Part shown: piece by piece, positions 36,342 through 45,028 of the stretch
How positions within the stretch are numbered: the first letter of the stretch is position 1
Layout of the letters: each line of letters begins with the position of its first letter
Source of the DNA: Geobacillus stearothermophilus ATCC 12980
Lineage (GTDB): Bacteria > Bacillota > Bacilli > Bacillales > Anoxybacillaceae
DNA: 64,000 bases
Direction of reading: 5' to 3'
Assembly: GCF_030369615.1 (NCBI RefSeq)
Contig: NZ_CP128494.1
Span: 1,569,501-1,633,500, forward strand
Translations under genes and position numbers: made by a program
Notes under the pieces: model-generated
What the model was told of the DNA's origin: nothing
The model's input: the letters and a program-made list of their open reading frames with translations, nothing else
Databases searched by the model: none

Positions 36342-37019
36342 ATGAAAATGGAGTATCGCAGAATTACGAGCATTGAAGACCCTTTGTTTAAGAAAATGCA
36401 TCAATTGATGCAAAATGTATTTCCTCCGGAAGAAGTATTGGCATTTGATTTGTGGAAAGAGCCTCTGGAAGATCCGGGAATTCGTGTGTGCGTTGCTGTT
36501 CACGAAGGAGAGGTAGTAGGCGCAACGGAGTACCGTTATTATGAAGATTTAAATGTCGCGATGACAGATTTCACCATTATCGGCCAAGCAGGACTGGGGA
36601 TCGGCCGGTTTTTAGCCAAAAAGCGGCTGGAGGATTTGCAAAATTGGGCCGCTGCAAATGGAAAGCAGTTGTATGGCATGTTCGCCGAGATTTATGATCC
36701 TTATCGGGTGAAGCATTATGAATTTGGCGGGATTAAGCCGATGGATCCATATGTTCGTCGTGAGGTATTATCTCATTTGGGATATAAGCGGCTTGACTTC
36801 CCTTATGTCCATCCATCTTGGAACAATGATGGAGAAGCCGTAACCGGGCTTGATCTTTGTTTCCTTCCGATGGACGATAGCGTGAATGAACTTCCAGCGG
36901 ATCTTGTTGTGAAGTTTTTGAAACGTTATTATTCTGTCTTATCGAACAAACCAAGGGATTGGTATGAAATGATGGAAAAACTAGAGGCGAAAAACACCAT
37001 ACCGCTATTACCGATTTAA
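36342..37019 (+). CDS. GNAT-like acetyltransferase, second gene of the pair
   Basis: About 225 residues. EYRRITSIEDPLFKKMHQLM, VCVAVHEGEVVGATEYRYYE and TIIGQAGLGIGRFLAKKRLE follow the GNAT order, with a loop resembling the acetyl-CoA site (QAGLGIGRF). AAAGGAGAATG precedes the start; MMKM gives two candidate ATGs. The C-terminal half (KHYEFGGIKPMDPYVRREVL) is unusual. Probably acts with the upstream acetyltransferase; substrate unknown. Confidence 0.7.
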   Translation: MKMEYRRITSIEDPLFKKMHQLMQNVFPPEEVLAFDLWKEPLEDPGIRVCVAVHEGEVVGATEYRYYEDLNVAMTDFTIIGQAGLGIGRFLAKKRLEDLQNWAAANGKQLYGMFAEIYDPYRVKHYEFGGIKPMDPYVRREVLSHLGYKRLDFPYVHPSWNNDGEAVTGLDLCFLPMDDSVNELPADLVVKFLKRYYSVLSNKPRDWYEMMEKLEAKNTIPLLPI

Positions 37020-37089
37020 ACCTTAATAAAAACACCATGCTTATGGAACCTTAAAAAAATTCTTCCAACTTCAGCGCGTCTTTTATCGT

Positions 37090-37358
37090 TTCCCTATCGA
37101 AAGCAGCAAAAATGCTATTTCGCTGCTGGAAAGGGGTATGGGCCTAGAACGGGTGGCCGAACAGCGCTGTGAGGTTTGCGCGGGGCGCGGTATTGTTCTG
37201 AGGCCGCCTTTTGACAGCGTCCTTGCTGCTTTTCAAGATATCGCAGCCATGCGGCCCAAGGCGACGCCCGACTTTGACCAAGGGTATGTGACGCCCGAGA
37301 CAACCGTTCGGCGGCTGGCACTGATGGCCCAACAGGGAGATCTGATGGGGCGAGACTG
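37090..37358 (+). pseudogene. bpsA: Fragment of N4-bis(aminopropyl)spermidine synthase BpsA
   Basis: Codons read ISLLERGMGLE, a CEVCAGRG zinc-like pair, and FDQGYVTPETTVRRLALMAQ then QGDLMGRDC. The block FDQ.YVTPETTV.R.ALM...GDL..... is characteristic of branched-chain polyamine synthases of thermophiles. Only about 90 of 350 residues remain. The following GDDD motif is missing, replaced at 37359 by a GC-rich hairpin segment. BpsA makes branched polyamines that stabilise nucleic acids at high temperature; a functional copy may exist elsewhere. Confidence 0.75.
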
Positions 37359-37427
37359 CCCGCCTTCTGCAGCGGGAATACCCGTTGCCGAGGGCGGGCG
37401 TTTTGTTCGCCGTTTCCTGACATCTGC
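37359..37427. repeat. Imperfect GC-rich hairpin at the bpsA/bclB junction
   Basis: CCCGCCTTCTGCAGCGGG faces CCCGTTGCCGAGGGCGGG across a short AT loop (about 37358-37400), giving a long imperfect inverted repeat. It lies exactly where the bpsA fragment stops and shortly before the BclB domain starts. Origin unknown. Confidence 0.4.
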
Positions 37428-37781
37428 ATGCGGAGTTGCGTTCTTCAAGGTTCAGGAATCATTACTGCTGTCGCAGCCAATTTTTCCGCCACAACGGGCA
37501 CAGCGCTTTTAGGAACGGCTACGATCCGCGCTCAATTGTATATCGCCACTTCTCCATCCAGCAACGTATTTTCGCCTATTCCAGGCACGCTCATTACATT
37601 AACGCCATCAATCACCTTTCCCATCTCCCTAGCCCAAAACGACAGCGGCATCATCACAGGATTAAACGTGCCTGTCAATACTGGCGACCGGCTGCTCATG
37701 GCGTTTTTCATCACCACTTCCGGCCTTTCAATCGCCGCTTCCGTCATGGGGTATGCGAGTGCAGGAGTGGCGATTAGTTAG
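37428..37781 (+). pseudogene. C-terminal domain of a BclB-like exosporium protein, N-terminally truncated
   Basis: 117 codons with SGIITAVAANFSATTGTALL, LYIATSPSSNVFSPIPG, and GLNVPVNTGDRLLMAFFITT then MGYASAGVAIS. This is the trimerising C-terminal domain of collagen-like BclB-type exosporium glycoproteins, normally preceded by long GPT-type collagen repeats. No repeats and no start with a ribosome site are present, so it is a 3' remnant. Confidence 0.75.
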
Positions 37782-37826
37782 CGCCTCACTGTGATACCAA
37801 GGATGCGCTCATTGGAGCGCTCAACT

Positions 37827-37855
37827 AAGGCCGCTGCAAACAAGCGGCCTTATAA
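37827..37855 (+). terminator. Terminator after the bclB-like remnant
   Basis: AAGGCCGC (37827-37834) pairs with GCGGCCTT (37844-37851), followed by a short AT tail. Confidence 0.6.
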
Positions 37856-37871
37856 TCCCTCTCCGTTCAGT

Positions 37872-37990
37872 TGAACGCTCTCCCGCCCGCATTTCGAGGT
37901 GGGAGATTCTTGGGAACACCCGCCCCGCGGCAGGATGTCCGCCAAGCCATCCCCGTGCGTCCCACGGTTCAGCCGCCCTACAACGACAGC
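37872..37990 (-). ncRNA. Putative TnpB guide RNA (omega/reRNA) scaffold
   Basis: TnpB nucleases use an RNA transcribed from the 3' end of their own gene and the element's right end, with the guide read from flanking DNA. Here the non-coding part has a GC-rich stretch and the terminal hairpin. The first flanking bases (TGAACGGAGAGGG...) would be the guide. Inferred from family knowledge. Confidence 0.45.
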
Positions 37991-39090
37991 AGTCGAAGCC
38001 CTTCATTTAGAATATTCCGGGCAGCGTTATGGTCCCGGTCATGTTCGGCTCCGCAGGCGGGGCACACCCACTCGCGAATGCCAAGCGATTTCACCTCGAC
38101 GTGCCGATGCCCGCAGCACGAGCACAATTGACTCGAGGGAAACGTGCTCGCAACACGAACCACCGTCCGCCCGTACCATGTCGCTTTATACTCGAGCATG
38201 CGAAGAAAACTCCCCCACGCGGAATCGGAAATGGATTTAGCCAGCTTGCGATTCTTTTGCATGTTCCTAACACGCAAGTCCTCCACGCACACCACTTGGT
38301 TTTCGCGGATGAGGCGGGTGGACAGTTTGTGCAGGAAATCGTTCCGGCAGTTGGCGATTTTTTCATGAAGCTTGGCCACTTTCAAACGGGCTTTCTCCCA
38401 GTTCGAACCGCCTGGCTTTCGACGAGCCATCACCCGCTGCCAGTAGGCGAGCTTTTCTTCATACCGGCGCCAATACCGGGGGTGTTCGATCGTTTCGCCT
38501 GTGGAAAGCACTACGATCTGTTTCAACCCCAAATCGACGCCCACTTTCTTGTCGGTTTGGGGCAATGGGGGAATATCCGTTTCCACGAGAATGGAGACGA
38601 AATACTTCCCCACTCGATTTCGACGAATCGTGGCGGAGAGAATGCGGCCTTCCACCTCGCGGTTTTTGGCGAACTTCACCCATCCGAGCTTGGGAAGTTT
38701 CAACCGATGGCCGTCCACTTCGATCGTAGGGCGTCCGTTCTTTGGGTAGTTGCACTGGGCGGTGTACGATTGGTTCGGGTGTTTTTTGCTTTTGAAGCGG
38801 GGAGCGTTCGCCGTTCCCTCGAAGAACCGGTCAAACGCCTCGGCCAACTGCTGCAGTGCGTTTTGCAAGGCGGTTGAATCAGAGGTTTTCAGCCATGGAA
38901 GGGTTTTCTTCAAAACTGTCAATCGTTTGGAACACTCGTTGTAGCCGAGTCCTTTTCCCGTGGTTTCATACGTCTCCTTCCACTCGGCCAAAAAGTGATT
39001 GTACACAAATCGGCAGCACCCAATCGTCTCGTTGAGGAGTTTTGCCTGTGTTCGGGTGGGATACAGCCGAAAGCGATAGGCTTTGTGCAT
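37978..39090 (-). CDS. tnpB: TnpB RNA-guided nuclease of IS200/IS605 type
   Basis: 370 residues. N-terminal helix-turn-helix [19 protein letters not shown]; RuvC-like catalytic residues in [14 protein letters not shown] (Asp), [10 protein letters not shown] (Glu) and [12 protein letters not shown] (Asp); zinc finger LCSCCGH...[10 protein letters not shown]. All key residues are intact, so the nuclease may be active. GAGGAGGGAGGGCT precedes ATG 39090. No tnpA partner, so mobility would need a transposase in trans. A LexA-box-like palindrome lies just upstream. Confidence 0.92.
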   Translation of the reverse strand: MHKAYRFRLYPTRTQAKLLNETIGCCRFVYNHFLAEWKETYETTGKGLGYNECSKRLTVLKKTLPWLKTSDSTALQNALQQLAEAFDRFFEGTANAPRFKSKKHPNQSYTAQCNYPKNGRPTIEVDGHRLKLPKLGWVKFAKNREVEGRILSATIRRNRVGKYFVSILVETDIPPLPQTDKKVGVDLGLKQIVVLSTGETIEHPRYWRRYEEKLAYWQRVMARRKPGGSNWEKARLKVAKLHEKIANCRNDFLHKLSTRLIRENQVVCVEDLRVRNMQKNRKLAKSISDSAWGSFLRMLEYKATWYGRTVVRVASTFPSSQLCSCCGHRHVEVKSLGIREWVCPACGAEHDRDHNAARNILNEGLRLLSL

Positions 39091-39109
39091 AGCCCTCCCT
39101 CCTCAAAAA

Positions 39110-39121
39110 GAACGTTTGTTC
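39110..39121. promoter_or_regulatory. LexA-box-like palindrome upstream of tnpB
   Basis: GAACGTTTGTTC (minus strand GAACAAACGTTC) fits the Bacillus LexA core GAAC-RNRY-GTTY, though the outer C/G of the full consensus are A/T. It lies 20 bp before the tnpB start. Confidence 0.4.
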
Positions 39122-39250
39122 TATTTACATCCATTGTATACTTTTTGCCCATTGGGGGCAATAGGGAGATTCGCAAAGGAAGCCCGGATTCATCCCGACT
39201 TACATTTACGGGTAAAAGCGAGATTTTCTCGGCGGAAGATGATTACAAAT

Positions 39251-39296
39251 AAGCAGGCGGCTTCACGCGAACACCGTCGTGAACAACCGCCTGCTT
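39251..39296 (-). terminator. Terminator downstream of trpB
   Basis: AAGCAGGCGG (39251-39260) pairs with CCGCCTGCTT (39287-39296), with inner pairing TTCACG/CGTGAA. On the minus strand a TTATTTG tail follows. Confidence 0.75.
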
Positions 39297-39299
39297 TCT

Positions 39300-40463
39300 T
39301 CACGATTGCAACATGGAAAACACTTGCTCAACATCCTTATCCCCGCGCCCCGACAAATTCACAATGATGATTTGGTCTTTGCTTAACGTCGGCGCAAGCT
39401 TGATAGCGTACGCCACCGCATGGGCGCTCTCGAGAGCTGGGATGATTCCTTCTGTTTTAGACAGCAGTTGAAACGCCTCAAGCACTTCTTCGTTCGTGAC
39501 CGTATAATACTCAGCCCGCCCGGACACTTTCAAGTAGCTATGTTCCGGACCAATGCCCGGGTAATCAAGCCCGGCGGCAATCGAGTATGTCGGCTGCAGG
39601 TTTCCATTTTCATCAAGGAGCACCAAACACTTGAATCCATGCAACACGGCCGGAACGCCCTTCGTTAGCGTCGCTGCCTTCTCCGGCTCGACACCGATGA
39701 GCCGCACGCTCGGTTCATCCAAGTAGTGGGCGAACGCCCCGATGGCGTTGCTTCCCCCGCCGACGCAGGCCACTACCGCATCCGGAAGACGTCCTTCCTT
39801 CTCTACAATCTGCCGCTTGCTCTCTTCGCTAATAACCGACTGAAAATGTTTCACCATCGACGGGTACGGATGCGGACCAACCGCCGAACCAAGCAAGTAA
39901 AATGTAGTCTTATAGTTTTGCACAAGATCGTTCAGCGCCTCGTCCACGGCATCCTTCAATCGTCCTTGACCTTTCGAGACCGACACGACTTTCGCCCCTA
40001 ACAGCTCCATGCGGAACACATTGAGCGCCTGGCGCTTCGTATCTTCTTCTCCCATATAAATGGTACAATCGATGCCAAACATGGCGCATGCGGTAGCGGT
40101 CGCCACCCCGTGCTGGCCTGCGCCTGTCTCCGCAATGACCCGCTTCGCGCCCATCCGCTTCGCCAATAAAATTTGCCCGATCACGTTGTTGATTTTATGC
40201 GAACCGGTATGGTTCAAATCTTCGCGCTTCAAATAAATCTTCGCCCCGCCGAGCCGCTCCGTCAACCGCGCCGCAAACGTCAGCGGACTCTCACGGCCGA
40301 CATACTCCCGCAAATAGGTTCGAAACTCCTCATTGAATTCCGGGTCATCTTTATATTTCAGAAACTGCTCTTCCAAGTAGTCAAGCACTTCCTGCAGTTC
40401 AGGCGGAACAAAGTTGCCGCCAAACTCGCCAAAATACCCTCTTCTTTCCTGCGCTACACTCAT
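39300..40463 (-). CDS. trpB: Tryptophan synthase beta chain
   Basis: 387 residues, full length. PLP lysine is in [11 protein letters not shown], phosphate loop in [12 protein letters not shown], and the catalytic region in [12 protein letters not shown] and LSGRGDKDV. It converts indole (or serine plus indole from the alpha chain) to tryptophan. The gene stands alone here, with its own promoter and terminator and no trpA, so it may be a second, stand-alone copy used to salvage indole, or trpA may be elsewhere; this cannot be told from the window. GGAGAG precedes the start. Confidence 0.9.
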   Translation of the reverse strand: MSVAQERRGYFGEFGGNFVPPELQEVLDYLEEQFLKYKDDPEFNEEFRTYLREYVGRESPLTFAARLTERLGGAKIYLKREDLNHTGSHKINNVIGQILLAKRMGAKRVIAETGAGQHGVATATACAMFGIDCTIYMGEEDTKRQALNVFRMELLGAKVVSVSKGQGRLKDAVDEALNDLVQNYKTTFYLLGSAVGPHPYPSMVKHFQSVISEESKRQIVEKEGRLPDAVVACVGGGSNAIGAFAHYLDEPSVRLIGVEPEKAATLTKGVPAVLHGFKCLVLLDENGNLQPTYSIAAGLDYPGIGPEHSYLKVSGRAEYYTVTNEEVLEAFQLLSKTEGIIPALESAHAVAYAIKLAPTLSKDQIIIVNLSGRGDKDVEQVFSMLQS

Positions 40464-40504
40464 TGCTCATCTCTCCTCTGCTTCCTAAAAGTCGTAACAG
40501 TAAC

Positions 40505-40533
40505 AGAATAGACTGTTTTGACAGGCAAGTCAA
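40505..40533 (-). promoter_or_regulatory. Sigma-A promoter of trpB
   Basis: -35 TTGACT (40528-40533), 17-bp spacer, -10 TATTCT (40505-40510) on the minus strand. 40540-40700 contains an unassigned inverted pair (CACCGCAC / GTGCGGTG). Confidence 0.65.
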
Positions 40534-40705
40534 TCAATAATTTTTACTTTTTGAAACATTAAAAAAAGGAGCGGCCCACCGCACAACCAGACGCCAAGCA
40601 TTCACTGCTAGTGCGGTGAGCATGTGCTGCTGCAAAGCCGCCGTACAGCCGCACCCTCACAGCTTCCCACTTCGGATATTCACCAACCAGAGCAGGCAGT
40701 TCAGC

Positions 40706-41080
40706 TTATAAAACCCCAAGCTGCTCATCGCGCAGATCGGTAATAAACATATGTCCTGGGGCATGCGTAATCATGATATCCGGCTTTACTTCCATAGCAA
40801 CCGCTTGGGGGGTGACCCCACAGGCCCAAAATACCGGGGTTTCCTCCTCACGGATGGTGACCGGATCCCCAAAATCAGGCTTATAAATATCATGAATCCC
40901 TATAAGTTTCGGGTCGCCAATATGAATAGGGGCACCATGAACAGACGGGAAGCGGCTCGTGACTTGAACCGCCCTGACAACATCCTTATGGGGAATCGGG
41001 CGCATGCTTACAACCACTTGCTCGAATCTGATGCCCGACAGTATTTTCTTGCAATCACCGTAAACTACCATAAAAAAGAG
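40706..41080 (-). pseudogene. C-terminal fragment of a DUF1445 putative hydro-lyase (YcsI/D-glutamate-cyclase family)
   Basis: About 110 codons: [57 protein letters not shown] and [17 protein letters not shown]. These are the conserved C-terminal motifs of DUF1445 (family length about 260). The first ~150 residues are missing upstream of about 41060, where the sequence runs into the 3' end of the helicase gene. Confidence 0.82.
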
Positions 41081-41090
41081 AAGAGTTCTC

Positions 41091-43538
41091 TCATCCCCCC
41101 TTCCTTTCAAAATACACATGCAATCGATACTCGCAAATCTCTTTTGTCCAGTTGTGCAATATTTCTTGATGCTCGTCCTCAATGGCAAATTGGAGCGCAA
41201 AAACGTTGTTTGCAAAGGAAATCAGCCCATTCGAACTGCCGCTCCATTTCGTCATCGGCATGCGGGCGATCAGTTTGCTCACCTTTTCCTCGTCGTACTG
41301 CCAAAGGCGTTTCGTTTCCCCATCGGAAAAATCAATGCGCTTCCGATATTCTTTTTCCGTTAAGTACCGGTGAAAGAACGCCGCCGCTTGTTGCGGGGTA
41401 ATTGGCTCATGCCAGCCCGATGACCCGCGCTCCAGCATAGCTTTTAGGACCACCATTTTGTAGCTTTTCGACATCACCGTGCGCTCCACTTCAACAAGCC
41501 ATGGTTCGTATTTTCGGAACACTTCCTTTTCCAGCTCCGACAACTCCCCTGCCCAATATAAAAAGCCGACATAAGATCCGAACTCTTGTTTGTATTCCGC
41601 TGCTTCACTTCGGCCATGGAGATGCAGTTCCAAATACGTCGGCCGTCTGCCAAGCTCCTGTTTCAGCTCCCGATAATCAGCAAGCAGCCGTTCTTTGCGT
41701 GGCTGGCGTTTTTTCTGCATCTCTTCGAGAAGATGGATGGCTTGTATATCAAGATGCAGTTCGCACGTTTCTGGAACGGTTGGCACAATGGGTTCCCGCG
41801 CCGTTTTCTTTGTCTCATCTCGCCACGTATCAAACAGACGCAGTTTGACATCCGCATTGCGGTAGTTTCCGATTAAATCGATAATGACGCAATAGTCTTT
41901 CCCTTCATACAGCCGCAGCCCGCGCCCCACTTGCTGGGTGAAGACAGTTAAGGATTCCGTTGGCCTTACAAATAAGAGCGTATCAACGGAAGGAATGTCC
42001 ACTCCTTCATTGAATAAGTCCACGGTGAAAATAGCATCCAATTCACGGCGCTCCAACATGGCAATGGCCTGCTGGCGCGAAATGGCCGTCTGCTTCGAAT
42101 GAAGGCTGACCGTCCGGTAGCCGTGACGCTGGAAATATTGGGACAGGAAATCAGCTTGCCTGATCGATGAACAAAAGACAAGCGTCCTTGTTTTCTTATA
42201 CTTCTCCCACGCTCGCAAAATCTTCTCCGCCATCTCCTCGCGAAGCTGCACTTGAAGCAGCTCTTCCTCATCATAGCGATTGCCAAGCCACTTGATTTGC
42301 GAATAGTCTGTGTCGTCGTAGACCCCGTAATAATGGAAGGGAGCCAACCAACCGCGCTGCACCGCTTCGATAAAATCGATGCGATACGCGACATTTCCGT
42401 CGCAAAGGGCGTATACGTCTTTGTTGTCGCTCCGATCTGGAGTAGCAGTGATGCCAAGCAAAAATTTCGGCTGAAAATAACAAAGGACGCGTTCGTACGA
42501 GCGGGCTGCCGCATGGTGGAACTCGTCGACAATGATCAAGTCAAATGCGTCGGGACGAAACGAATGCAAATGTTTTTTCATGCTCAACGTAAAGATCGAG
42601 GCAAACACCATGTCGGCATTTCCTTCTTTTTGATTGCCATCGTACAGTCCTGCTGTTCGATCAGGAATCACGCGTTCAAACGACTGCTTCGCCTGGCGAA
42701 GAATTTCTTCGCGATGGGCGATAAACAGCACCCGCGAAAAACGGCGGGCAAAAAAAGCGGCCAAGTATGTTTTTCCCAGCCCGGTCGCCATGACAACCAT
42801 CGCTTTGTCGTACCCTTCTTCATAGGCAGCTTCCAACCGCTCCAACGCCTCAACTTGGGCAAAGCGCGGCTGGATCGTTCCATATGGCGCCGCCGTTTCA
42901 TGGACAACATCGATCTTGTCCGCCGTCTCCTCCTCTTGCTTCTTCTCCGTTTCCGTCGGAAGCATCAACTCGATTTCCTCATTCTCCGCCCATATGCGGG
43001 CTAAATTGGGGTGCCGCTGATGATAGTCTTGATGCTGCTTTTCATAGTCAGCGGCTGTTTCGGCATTGACCGGCACCGTTTCCGGAGCGTAAAACAGCTT
43101 TAAAAACTGCTCCATCGCTTCCGCAAATACATCCTCATCAACGCTCTTATCCAGTCCAAGGTTCCATTCGACACCGTCAGTGAGCGCCGAACGGGACAAG
43201 TTGGAAGAACCGACAATGAAGTAGCCGCCTTCTGCATCTTCAAATAGGTACGCTTTTGGATGAAAGGAAATTCCCTCACTCCGATACAAGCGGACCTCGA
43301 TGTCCGGGTGGATGGATATGAGCTCGCGCAACGCCTCTGGCTGAGTGACAAACAAGTAATCACCAACGCAAATTTTGATATCCGCCCCCCGCCCTGCAGC
43401 TGCCCGCAAACTGTCCTTCAATAAGCGAACCCCGGACTTCATGGCAAACGATGTCAGTATGTATATCGTCGACGAGCGTCCTATCTGTTCCTGCAGCTTG
43501 TCAAGGAGGCGTTTGGAAATCAACTCCACCTTACTCAT
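41091..43538 (-). CDS. PLD-nuclease/SF2 helicase fusion protein, candidate defence protein
   Basis: 815 residues from ATG 43538 (GAGGT 5 nt upstream). Residues about 1-170 form an HKD/phospholipase-D-like nuclease domain: [11 protein letters not shown] and [13 protein letters not shown]. Residues about 225-600 form a DEAD/DEAH helicase: [15 protein letters not shown] (motif I), [10 protein letters not shown] (II, DEFH), GITATPDR (III), [14 protein letters not shown] and [13 protein letters not shown] (V/VI). The C-terminal part ([20 protein letters not shown]...) resembles the DUF3427-type accessory region. All motifs look intact. Translation is coupled to the NTP pyrophosphohydrolase by an 8-bp overlap. 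PLD-helicase proteins of this type are common in bacterial defence islands; that role is inferred. Confidence 0.82.
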   Translation of the reverse strand: MSKVELISKRLLDKLQEQIGRSSTIYILTSFAMKSGVRLLKDSLRAAAGRGADIKICVGDYLFVTQPEALRELISIHPDIEVRLYRSEGISFHPKAYLFEDAEGGYFIVGSSNLSRSALTDGVEWNLGLDKSVDEDVFAEAMEQFLKLFYAPETVPVNAETAADYEKQHQDYHQRHPNLARIWAENEEIELMLPTETEKKQEEETADKIDVVHETAAPYGTIQPRFAQVEALERLEAAYEEGYDKAMVVMATGLGKTYLAAFFARRFSRVLFIAHREEILRQAKQSFERVIPDRTAGLYDGNQKEGNADMVFASIFTLSMKKHLHSFRPDAFDLIIVDEFHHAAARSYERVLCYFQPKFLLGITATPDRSDNKDVYALCDGNVAYRIDFIEAVQRGWLAPFHYYGVYDDTDYSQIKWLGNRYDEEELLQVQLREEMAEKILRAWEKYKKTRTLVFCSSIRQADFLSQYFQRHGYRTVSLHSKQTAISRQQAIAMLERRELDAIFTVDLFNEGVDIPSVDTLLFVRPTESLTVFTQQVGRGLRLYEGKDYCVIIDLIGNYRNADVKLRLFDTWRDETKKTAREPIVPTVPETCELHLDIQAIHLLEEMQKKRQPRKERLLADYRELKQELGRRPTYLELHLHGRSEAAEYKQEFGSYVGFLYWAGELSELEKEVFRKYEPWLVEVERTVMSKSYKMVVLKAMLERGSSGWHEPITPQQAAAFFHRYLTEKEYRKRIDFSDGETKRLWQYDEEKVSKLIARMPMTKWSGSSNGLISFANNVFALQFAIEDEHQEILHNWTKEICEYRLHVYFERKGG

Positions 43539-43872
43539 CGTGAACCTCAATCAAGAAAATTTTCTCCCGAAAGCCGCCGCGCTTCTCTGCCTTTTTGGCG
43601 CGGATTTGTTCCACTTGCTCGATCGAAGCGCCATGGCATTCAGCCAAAGCATGGATAATTTCCAACACGTCTGCGAGCAACACGTCTGCGAGCTCTTCAA
43701 GAGCCGCCTCATCCGTTTCCGCTTGGACGTATTCCTCAAGCTCCTCAAACGCTTTTTTCTGCAGTTCTTTCCTATACTCTTCATCGTCAAGTATGCGGGT
43801 TGTGAACGTTTTTCCCGCTTGTTCAATAATGGTTGGAATGCAGTCGCGAACGAGTTTGTTGTATATCGGCAT
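43531..43872 (-). CDS. House-cleaning NTP pyrophosphohydrolase (COG4997-like) with a 15-bp duplication
   Basis: 113 residues from ATG 43872 (GGAGG 7 nt upstream). YNKLVRDCIPTIIEQ, then FEELEEYVQAETDEAALEEL and ADVLEIIHAL form the MazG/PRA-PH all-alpha fold, with metal-binding acidic residues EE..E and ExxD. The 15-bp unit 43664-43678 is repeated exactly at 43679-43693, so the helix after the ExxD motif reads LADVLLADVLE with five extra residues. This may impair or alter catalysis. Such enzymes hydrolyse non-canonical NTPs. Overlap with the helicase gene suggests a two-gene functional unit. Confidence 0.8.
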   Translation of the reverse strand: MPIYNKLVRDCIPTIIEQAGKTFTTRILDDEEYRKELQKKAFEELEEYVQAETDEAALEELADVLLADVLEIIHALAECHGASIEQVEQIRAKKAEKRGGFREKIFLIEVHDE

Positions 43873-44067
43873 GTCCATTCCTCCATTTACAAAACTATAC
43901 TACCATTTTACAAAATTTCGCCTTTTTTTCATAGGAAAGAACACACAGAAGACCGTCGTTTCTAAGGCCTATTGCCTGTTGCAAAATGAAAACACCAAAA
44001 ATTTCACATACTCCCCCCTCTTTCATTCCATACTAAGAAAAATCGACATCATTCGCGCTTGGGGGCT

Positions 44068-44530
44068 ATGATGGAACACTCGATCCTTTGGCTTCTTGCT
44101 GCGGTGGGCATCGGTTTGCTGGGGCTCAGCTTCCGCGTTTTTTCACCAAGGGAAGTATGGCTTTCGTTTTTGCTCAATTCATATGCGGCGAGTTTTTTCG
44201 GTTCGATCGTGGCGGGGGCCGGGCTGCTCGAGTATCCGGTCCGTTTTTTTTGCTTCTTATACAAATAACAGCGTCATTTTTGAATATCTTCTCTATCCGG
44301 TTGTCAGTGTGTACGTCTATGCCACCTCGCGCCGGGCGCGCTGGCCGGGTGTGGCGGCGCAATGCGCGGGGTATGCGGCGGTGCTGACAGCCCTTGAGGT
44401 TGTCTTTGAACGGCATACGGATTTGATCGAATATCATGGTTGGAAGTGGGAATACTCACTCGTTACAATGTTTCTGTTGACGTTGGCCGTTCGGTTGCTC
44501 GCAGGGCGAATGCTGAGACGAAATGAGTGA
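44068..44530 (+). pseudogene. CBO0543-family membrane protein, frameshifted at a T-run
   Basis: First half: EHSILWLLAAVGIGLLGLSF, then SFLLNSYAASFFGSIVAGAG. Second half, in another frame from about 44252: ASYTNNSVIFEYLLYPVVSV, then VFERHTDLIEYHGWKWEYSL. Joined, they give a five-helix protein of about 155 residues of the CBO0543 family (conserved TNNS.IFEYLLYP and ERHTDLIEYHGWKW). The eight T residues at 44244-44251 would need to be seven. Function unknown. Natural mutation or sequencing error cannot be told apart. Confidence 0.7.
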
Positions 44531-44599
44531 GCCAGCATGTCTATTTTTGCCCGTTTGGCGCTATACATATAGTATCATGTCCAAAAGGAGGCAAACGGG

Positions 44600-44932
44600 A
44601 TGGTGCTGTTTGACATCAAACACCGCCTGTATTATGAAGCCATCAATTCCGCGCGTCCAAAAATGGCGCCGATCCGCCAAGACCGGGCGTGGGGGTATGT
44701 ATGGAAGAACGTAAATGGCGAGGCGGTGAAGTTTTGGATCGATTTCCGGCGCGGGCGGTACATGTATTTTGAGTACGGGCGCAAGTGGTACCGGGTCGCG
44801 TACTTGCAGGCAAACGGAAAAAAGTCAGGCGATGATGTGTTGGATGGCGCGATGATCGATTTGACGGTGGACGGGCACCGGCTGCTGTTCATGAAAGGGC
44901 GCGTTGGCCGCGAGACGGCGCAAGTGGTCTAA
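44600..44932 (+). CDS. Hypothetical protein
   Basis: 110 residues. AAAGGAGG lies 8 nt before the start. The chain is rich in aromatic and basic residues (RQDRAWGYVWKNVNGEAVKF, RRGRYMYFEYGRKWYRVAYL) and probably folds as a small beta-rich soluble protein. I do not recognise the family. A -10-like TATAGT lies near 44567. Followed by a strong terminator. Confidence 0.6.
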   Translation: MVLFDIKHRLYYEAINSARPKMAPIRQDRAWGYVWKNVNGEAVKFWIDFRRGRYMYFEYGRKWYRVAYLQANGKKSGDDVLDGAMIDLTVDGHRLLFMKGRVGRETAQVV

Positions 44933-44992
44933 AGCAGGTGCGCCTCTTGGCAGGCGTTGGAGGGGCTTTTTCACGCTTACGCTGGAACGGCG

Positions 44993-45028
44993 GGCGGCAA
45001 GGGATCATTTTCCCTTGCCGCCTTCTTT
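44993..45028. terminator. Bidirectional terminator between convergent genes
   Basis: GGCGGCAAGGGA (44993-45004) pairs perfectly with TCCCTTGCCGCC (45011-45022) around a 6-nt loop; TTCTTTTT follows on the plus strand. Confidence 0.85.

Larger units (their letters stand above)
37872..39125 (-). mobile_element. IS200/IS605-family TnpB element
   Basis: Contains tnpB and no tnpA. The right end (37872-37977, minus orientation) carries the hairpin CTCCCACC...GGCGGGAG and ends GCGTTCAA, comparable to the end of the remnant at 27379. The exact left boundary beyond 39110 is not determined; I see no LE hairpin with certainty. 39126-39250 holds nothing else recognisable. Confidence 0.75.

Noticed and set aside
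37138-37512. Single 124-codon protein spanning bpsA and bclB regions
   Set aside because: The frame merely runs through the junction; the bpsA motifs end at the hairpin and the BclB domain is in another frame.
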